A DNA stretch of 64,000 nucleotides, taken from Tragulus kanchil. Lineage: Eukaryota > Chordata > Mammalia > Artiodactyla > Tragulidae. Made by a program: the position numbers and the translations under genes. Shown here one piece after another: positions 58,040 to 64,000 of this stretch (its first letter is position 1; the number at the start of each line of letters is the position of its first letter). The notes below the pieces were generated by a model. It saw nothing but the letters and a program-made list of their open reading frames with translations. It was not told the DNA's origin and did no database searches. The stretch covers positions 102,230,794 to 102,294,793 of the forward strand of contig JAIOJX010000032.1 in assembly GCA_022376925.1 (NCBI GenBank), written 5' to 3'.

Positions 58040-59300
58040 TCAAGATTGAGGAAATTTATCATGTGCAAAGACAAAATTGTCTACTTGAAAAGTTCAAGAG
58101 ACTCTACAGAAAAACGAAAGAAGTTCATAGTTTCAGGTGACTGTATCAATAAATAAAATTTAGTTGTTGCTATAAGCCTGTAGATCTACAACAACTGGAA
58201 AACCATAAACACCATTTATAATAACAACAAAAATATAAAGCACTTAGGCATAAATCATTCAAAACATATGCGACTATTAACATTTTTATAGAGGAAATTA
58301 TAAATCTTTATTCAATATAAAAAATATAAAGAAGATATGTGGAAGATCTGAAGAGGGTATGAAGAAAGGGAAGTCTTGCATACTATTGGTAAAAATGTAA
58401 ATTGTATAGCCACTGTGGGAGACACTTATGGAGGTTTTCCAGGAAAAACTAAAAATGGAACCACCAACTGACCCAGCAATTCTATTCCTGGGTATATAGT
58501 TGAAAAAAATATCAATCTGAAAAGATGCAGGCACCCCAATGTTTATAGCAACATTATTTATAATTGCCAAGATATGAAAGCAACCTCCGTGTCTATCACT
58601 AGATTAATGGATAAAGAAAACTTGATACACACACAGATACACACACACTTACTCACAGAGAGACATACACACCACAATGGACTACTACTCAACCATAAAA
58701 AAGAATAAAATTTTGCCATTTGCAGCAACATGGCCTGAAGTAATACAAAATCCATATAATCAAATTATTTAATCTCTATACTTATTTTTATACAAATAAA
58801 TATGCTGATACCAAATTTTTTTAAAGAAAAATGAAGGGTCAGGAATAACCAGTCCTACAGAGTGGTAGAGGCAGATCTACTTTACCAGATATGATCATTT
58901 AACAAAGGCAAAAATGGTACGGTATAGAAATAGATGAAAAAAGAACAAGTGTTTAGAATGTACTTATACATATGAGAACCATAAATATGAGAAAAGGCAT
59001 TAAAGGTGGATGAAAAAAGGAATGATTAACTCCCAAATGATGCTGGAGTAATTGGCTATCTATGTCCGGGGCAGGAAGAAAAGATAAAAATAAACCTTCT
59101 GCTTAATATTTATGAAAAATAAATTTTAGAAGATTTAGAGCTATAAAAGTAAAAGTAAAACTCTGGAACTATTAGAAGGTAACAGAAAATCATCCCATAG
59201 CTTCAGGTTAGGGGAAGATTTGCTGAATCAAAACACAAGTCCATGCAAAAGAAGAGATTAGTAAAATTGAACACTTTAAAAATGAAAGTACGTATTCAAC
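58040..59300 (+). mobile_element. Old L1 ORF2/3' fragments
   Basis: Plus-strand decayed L1. Recognisable parts are gcatactattggtaaaaatg, cccagcaattctattcctggg, atttataattgccaagatatg and ttttgccatttgcagcaacat (58370-58740). They are followed by more ORF2-like sequence (cagatatgatcatttaacaa, caggttaggggaagatttgct). The order suggests two overlapping fragments. A CA-rich patch is at 58628-58675. Part is copied at 60093-60416. Confidence 0.65.
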
Positions 59301-59357
59301 AAAAAAACCAGCATGCTTGAAATGGCAAGACAAGTTCATGCAGGGAGAGAGTATTGG

Positions 59358-59744
59358 TCAAGCAGATGAAGTTACAGTTTTCAAAGTATTTGGAATGGGG
59401 CCAGCTTCAGGAGCGCTCTGGTTCCTAAGAAGGGCTGGATAGAGCAAAGAGGTTTTAGGTTTAGAGAGAGATGCAGCAAATTTTGCAACTATTAAATCTG
59501 GATGGTGGTTATACATGAGCATCTTTTCTATTTCCTCATTTTTATATATTTTTAACATTTCATAATAAAAGGAAAATCTCCTAAGTCTATAATAATCCCT
59601 CTGACCTCTGCTACCCCTGCACCTGGACACATTGTCACCTTCTGCTTCTTTGGACAGAGACAAGAAAAGAAAATGAAACTCAGTCCTTAAGTCCTGGTTC
59701 ACAGTAGTGGGCACAGTTTCCCATACCTTTCGAGTACCTGGCAT
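59358..59744 (-). other. 128-codon open frame, probably not a gene
   Basis: One of the longer open frames that is not a plain SINE or LINE reading. It recurs at 60474-60860 with one A-to-T residue change. It begins in a MIR/L2-like tail (complement of cattcagtaaatgcttattg) and shows no signal peptide, domain, splice site pair or codon pattern that I can recognise. I consider it chance. Coding would require an orthologous frame in related ruminants. Confidence 0.3.
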
Positions 59745-59759
59745 TCAGTAAATGCTTAT

Positions 59760-60050
59760 TGAAATAGTTTCTGCGGTTTCCAGGATTCCCTGCCTCGTCT
59801 CTCAGATCAAGAACTTCCAAGTTCCCTGCACTTCCCTAGTCCAGCACTCATCAGACTGGACTAGGAATATTCAGTTTATATTTAGTCAGCCCTGTGAAAA
59901 CAAAAAGAGCATCCCAAGGAGACAGCACACTGCCTAATTACTTATTAACTAAAACAACTTAAAAGTCCCAATATCTATTCTTTACAATTGGTAGTTACCC
60001 AGGAGCCATCAGTTCTCACCACACCAGAGACAAAATGTGAATCAGGACCC
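59760..60050. other. Unclassified non-coding DNA
   Basis: No gene. The short inverted match agtccagcactcatcagactggact at 59837-59861 forms a small hairpin (agtcca...tggact). It is copied at 60953-60977. Confidence 0.5.
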
Positions 60051-61213
60051 CTCCTCGGGACTGTATCAGGGTGCCCCCTCATACCTTTTGAGACCATAAA
60101 TATGAGAAAAGGCATTAAAGGTGGATGAAAAAAGGAATGATTAACTCCCAAATGATGCTGGAGTAATTGGCTATCTATGTCCGGGGCAGGAAGAAAAGAT
60201 AAAAGTAAACCTTCTGCTTAATATTTATGAAAAATAAATTTTAGAAGATTTAGAGCTATAAAAGTAAAAGTAAAACTCTGAAACTATTAGAAGGTAACAG
60301 AAAATCATCCCATAGCTTCAGGTTAGGGGAAGATTTGCTGAATCAAAACACAAGTCCATGCAAAAGAAGAGATTAGTAAAATTGAACACTTTAAAAATGA
60401 AAGTACGTATTCAACAAAAAAAACCAGCATGCTTGAAATGGCAAGACAAGTTCATGCAGGGAGAGAGTATTGGTCAAGCAGATGAAGTTACAGTTTTCAA
60501 AGTATTTGGAATGGGGCCAGCTTCAGGAGTGCTCTGGTTCCTAAGAAGGGCTGGATAGAGCAAAGAGGTTTTAGGTTTAGAGAGAGATGCAGCAAATTTT
60601 GCAACTATTAAATCTGGATGGTGGTTATACATGAGCATCTTTTCTATTTCCTCATTTTTATATATTTTTAACATTTCATAATAAAAGGAAAATCTCCTAA
60701 GTCTATAATAATCCCTCTGACCTCTGCTACCCCTGCACCTGGACACATTGTCACCTTCTGCTTCTTTGGACAGAGACAAGAAAAGAAAATGAAACTCAGT
60801 CCTTAAGTCCTGGTTCACAGTAGTGGGCACAGTTTCCCATACCTTTCGAGTACCTGGCATTCAGTAAATGCTTATTGAAATAGTTTCTGCGGTTTCCAGG
60901 ATTCCCTGCCTCGTCTCTCAGATCAAGAACTTCCAAGTTCCCTGCACTTCCCTAGTCCAGCACTCATCAGACTGGACTAGGAATATTCAGTTTATATTTA
61001 GTCAGCCCTGTGAAAACAAAAAGAGCATCCCAAGGAGACAGCACACTGCCTAATTACTTATTAACTAAAACAACTTAAAAGTCCCAATATCTATTCTTTA
61101 CAATTGGTAGTTACCCAGGAGCCATCAGTTCTCACCACACCAGAGACAAAATGTGAATCAGGATCCCTCATCTCTCGCCTTCTAGGGCACTGTATCAGGG
61201 GTGCTCCTCCCAT

Positions 61214-62078
61214 GCTCCTGCTCTCTGATTACCTTTGCAAACTTGTACCAGTTTACCCTCTGGCTTTGGTGACCTGGCTTTTTACGTAACTCCAGCTCTT
61301 GCTCTCAGAGGCATCTGGAATCTTCTTCACTCTCCTGCCGTGGGCACCCAGGCAGAATCACTGGGCTCAAGGTTAAGTTTGTGCTAGGGTTGGCTTTAGT
61401 ATTGGCCCACCTAGATTTGGCAACCTGCCTACAAAGAAAACTATCACAAAGCTGCTTGATTGAGCAGGTCCTATACACAGGACACTGAGAAAGCACTCAG
61501 AATCCCTGGATAAATTCCAAACAGCTAGTTTCTAGCCCACAGAGAAAGTCCCTGCTGGCCAGCAAGGACTTTGGGACCACCTGATTTGGTCCCTGAGAGC
61601 TGACCCCATTAGACTGGGACATTCTCATGGTAGTCACACAGTAACCACAAGTTAAGGCTTAACAGTGACTCACAATGCTAAACACCTTATGCTGGGCTCT
61701 CTCTATACAAATGCATTAGATTGGGTGCTTGTTTGGTTGTATTTCCAGTAGCTGAGGTTCAGGTACTCCTATCTCCAGCACTTAACATTTCTACTCCGGG
61801 CAGCACTACTGCTGTATGTCACTTACACTCCCTGCTGACATTTTATGGGGATTTTAAAGCAGCAGGTGTGTGAGATAGAAGCCATTGTCAATCATTGTGT
61901 TAAAAATGCTCCACCCTTTCAAATGCCTAATCAACAGGCTTAATGGATTGCAGCTGGCTGCTAACCAGCCAGGCAGGGATTGAAGCTTTCAAGGCAAATA
62001 GCACCAGCCTGCTTTGGGAAAAGAGAAAGTGGAAGGCTCCGGAAATGGGCAGCTGAGAAACCCAGGCCGGGCCAAGGC
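61214..62078. other. Unclassified non-coding DNA
   Basis: No gene or confident repeat in about 860 bases. Its copy is at 62350-63216. Confidence 0.5.
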
Positions 62079-62219
62079 ACTATGTGCATGCTTGGTCAGT
62101 TGCTCAGTAGTGTCCAATTTGCAATTCCATGGACTGTAGCCTGCCAGGCTCCACTATCTATGGAATTTTATAGGCAAGAATACTCGGGCCAAGGGTCCAC
62201 TATGTGCATTGGACTCTAG
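62079..62219 (-). mobile_element. Bov-tA SINE, antisense, damaged copy
   Basis: Antisense Bov-tA that matches 63217-63400 up to tactc near 62185. It then carries foreign-looking text that repeats a nearby upstream phrase (ggccaagg, cactatgtgcat, as at 62069-62090). The damage coincides with the duplication junction. Confidence 0.85.
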
Positions 62220-63216
62220 TCCCAATATCTATTCTTTACAATTGGTAGTTACCCAGGAGCCATCAGTTCTCACCACACCAGAGACAAAATGTGAATCAGG
62301 ATCCCTCATCTCGCCTTCTAGGGCACTGTATCAGGGGTGCTCCTCCCATGCTCCTGCTCTCTGATTACCTTTGCAAACTTGTACCAGTTTACCCTCTGGC
62401 TTTGGTGACCTGGCTTTTTACGTAACTCCAGCTCTTGCTCTCAGAGGCATCTGGAATCTTCTTCACTCTCCTGCCGTGGGCACCCAGGCAGAATCACTGG
62501 GCTCAAGGTTAAGTTTGTGCTAGGGTTGGCTTTAGTATTGGCCCACCTAGATTTGGCAACCTGCCTACAAAGAAAACTATCACAAAGCTGCTTGATTGAG
62601 CAGGTCCTATACACAGGACACTGAGAAAGCACTCAGAATCCCTGGATAAATTCCAAACAGCTAGTTTCTAGCCCACAGAGAAAGTCCCTGCTGGCCAGCA
62701 AGGACTTTGGGACCACCTGATTTGGTCCCTGAGAGCTGACCCCATTAGACTGGGACATTCTCATGGTAGTCACACAGTAACCACAAGTTAAGGCTTAACA
62801 GTGACTCACAATGCTAAACACCTTATGCTGGGCTCTCTCTATACAAATGCATTAGATTGGGTGCTTGTTTGGTTGTATTTCCAGTAGCTGAGGTTCAGGT
62901 ACTCCTATCTCCAGCACTTAACATTTCTACTCCGGGCAGCACTACTGCTGTATGTCACTTACACTCCCTGCTGACATTTTATGGGGATTTTAAAGCAGCA
63001 GGTGTGTGAGATAGAAGCCATTGTCAATCATTGTGTTAAAAATGCTCCACCCTTTCAAATGCCTAATCAACAGGCTTAATGGATTGCAGCTGGCTGCTAA
63101 CCAGCCAGGCAGGGATTGAAGCTTTCAAGGCAAATAGCACCAGCCTGCTTTGGGAAAAGAGAAAGTGGAAGGCTCCGGAAATGGGCAGCTGAGAAACCCA
63201 GGCCGGGCCAAGGCAC

Positions 63217-63400
63217 TATGTGCATGCTTGGTCAGTTGCTCAGTAGTGTCCAATTTGCAATTCCATGGACTGTAGCCTGCCAGGCTCCACTATCTATGGA
63301 ATTTTATAGGCAAGAATACTGGAGCGGGTTACCATTTTCTTCTCCCAGGGATGTACCTGACCCAGGGATCAATCCTGCATCCCCTGCATTGGACTCTAGA
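63217..63400 (-). mobile_element. Bov-tA SINE, antisense
   Basis: More complete antisense Bov-tA: catgcttggtcagttgctcag, then agaatactggagcgggttacc and gacccagggatcaatcctgc. The head is truncated at the right. Confidence 0.9.
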
Positions 63401-63828
63401 TCATGCTAAAAATGATGGGAGTGCTTATCTACCAAGAGAAAGTCAACATAACTAATGTGCATGGTTTTGCCTACTGTTGTTCTTTGTGTGGTATTTATCA
63501 TGCCAAAGGTTCTGTTTCAAAGAAAGCATCCTTAAGCAATGATAGGTGTCCTATTTAGATAACCTGATGGGGTACACTCTGAGGGTCTGGTCTCTTCCAA
63601 GAAGAATATTAAATGGGAGAGGAGTAACTGACTCACTTCATAGGAGGGTCCAGAAGGGCTGTGAGATTGCATCTTAAACGTACTTCTTGACAAAACTGAG
63701 TTCATTCAACGTATATCAGGCAACCCCTTCCCTTTTGTTGTAAAGTCTTTGGGGATATTCCCATAAACAATGCCTGTGGAAATAAGACCTTGACCCTTCA
63801 GCAACTGCAATAACCCACATAACACTCG
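63401..63828. other. Unclassified non-coding DNA
   Basis: No gene or confident repeat. Confidence 0.5.
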
Positions 63829-64000
63829 GGCTTCCCAGATGGCTCAGTGGTAAAGAATTTGCCTGCCAGCACAGGAGTTGTAGGAGATGTGGGCTCAGTC
63901 CTTGGGTTTGGAAGGTCCCCTGGAGAAGGAAATGGCAACCCACTCCAGTATTCTTGCCTAAACAATCTCAGGGAGAAAGGAGCCTGGTGGGCTACAGTCT
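63829..64000 (+). mobile_element. Bov-tA SINE, cut by window end
   Basis: Plus-strand Bov-tA from gggcttcccagatggctcag to ggtgggctacagtct, where the window stops. It has a small insertion (gttgtaggagatg) in the promoter region. Confidence 0.92.

Larger units (their letters stand above)
58978..61213. repeat. Direct tandem duplication 19 (offset 1115-1116)
   Basis: Bases 58978-60080 recur at 60093-61213. The end of the first copy (60050-60092) is altered and partly deleted relative to the second (61165-61213). A CpG change (C at 59414, T at 60530) changes one codon of the minus-strand frame noted below. Confidence 0.94.
61081..63400. repeat. Direct tandem duplication 20 (offset 1136-1138)
   Basis: Bases 61081-62220 recur at 62219-63400. 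Near its end the first copy has lost about 60 bases of a Bov-tA and has the text cgggccaagggtccactatg in their place. The first bases of this unit also occur at about 59967, so that part is present three times. Confidence 0.94.

Noticed and set aside
1..64000. A satellite or segmental tandem array
   Set aside because: Each unit has a different sequence and occurs twice, or three times where units overlap. No common monomer is repeated through the window.
1..64000. CRISPR array or phage/bacterial system
   Set aside because: The direct repeats are kilobase-long, non-identical between units and made of mammalian SINE and LINE sequence. No short repeat-spacer pattern is present.

Overview
The window looks like non-coding nuclear DNA of a ruminant artiodactyl. 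This rests on BovB LINE fragments, Bov-tA SINEs and tRNA-derived CHR SINEs lying beside L1, MIR and MaLR-type LTR fragments, a combination typical of cattle, sheep, deer and their relatives. The species cannot be named from the sequence alone. I found no convincing protein-coding exon, tRNA, rRNA, CRISPR array or bacterial feature. The longest open frames (up to 179 codons) are antisense readings through SINEs and LINEs or chance frames.

The dominant feature is structural. About twenty segments, each roughly 1.03-1.17 kb, are present twice in direct head-to-tail orientation, with the two copies abutting or separated by 0-53 bases. The junctions lie near 528, 2320, 4112, 6129, 8061, 9994, 12553, 14644, 16771, 18910, 20838, 24462, 27088, 33836, 35782, 47381, 52764, 56931, 60093 and 62219. 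Copies are nearly identical: they differ by scattered substitutions, several of them C/T-type changes at CpG, and by homopolymer length. Every class of sequence is duplicated, including single-copy DNA, BovB, L1, SINEs and microsatellites. Where pairs overlap, a segment occurs three times. About 21 kb of the window is therefore redundant and the underlying unique sequence is about 42 kb. The most likely cause is an assembly artefact in which overlapping pieces, probably from two haplotypes, were joined end to end without collapsing the overlap. Genuine recurrent tandem duplication is the alternative.

Layout. 1-5.7 kb: L1 3' end split by a CHR SINE, an antisense Bov-tA, and a TA/CA microsatellite. 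5.7-11.2 kb: mostly unclassified DNA with an L1M-like fragment and a MIR. 11.2-15.7 kb: Bov-tA, then a BovB reverse-transcriptase fragment split by a CHR SINE, all doubled. 15.7-22.4 kb: unclassified DNA, a doubled inverted pair of Bov-tA elements and a CHR SINE. 22.8-28.6 kb: antisense BovB end and a long antisense L1 carrying a Bov-tA. 28.6-36.9 kb: MIRs, an MLT1-like LTR and unclassified DNA. 36.9-46.2 kb: the longest stretch without duplication, with a three-level nest (MaLR LTR, Bov-tA, CHR), more SINEs and a BovB 3' end. 46.2-50.0 kb: BovB holding a CHR SINE and a solo retroviral LTR. 50.0-53.9 kb: antisense L1 with an antisense CHR SINE. 53.9-64 kb: L1 3' ends, CHR, MaLR LTR fragments and Bov-tA copies.

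There is no operon or gene set here. The biology visible is a history of retroposon insertion, much of it datable by nesting and by intact target-site duplications, overlaid by the duplication pattern. All repeat family names come from recognition by eye, without a library search.
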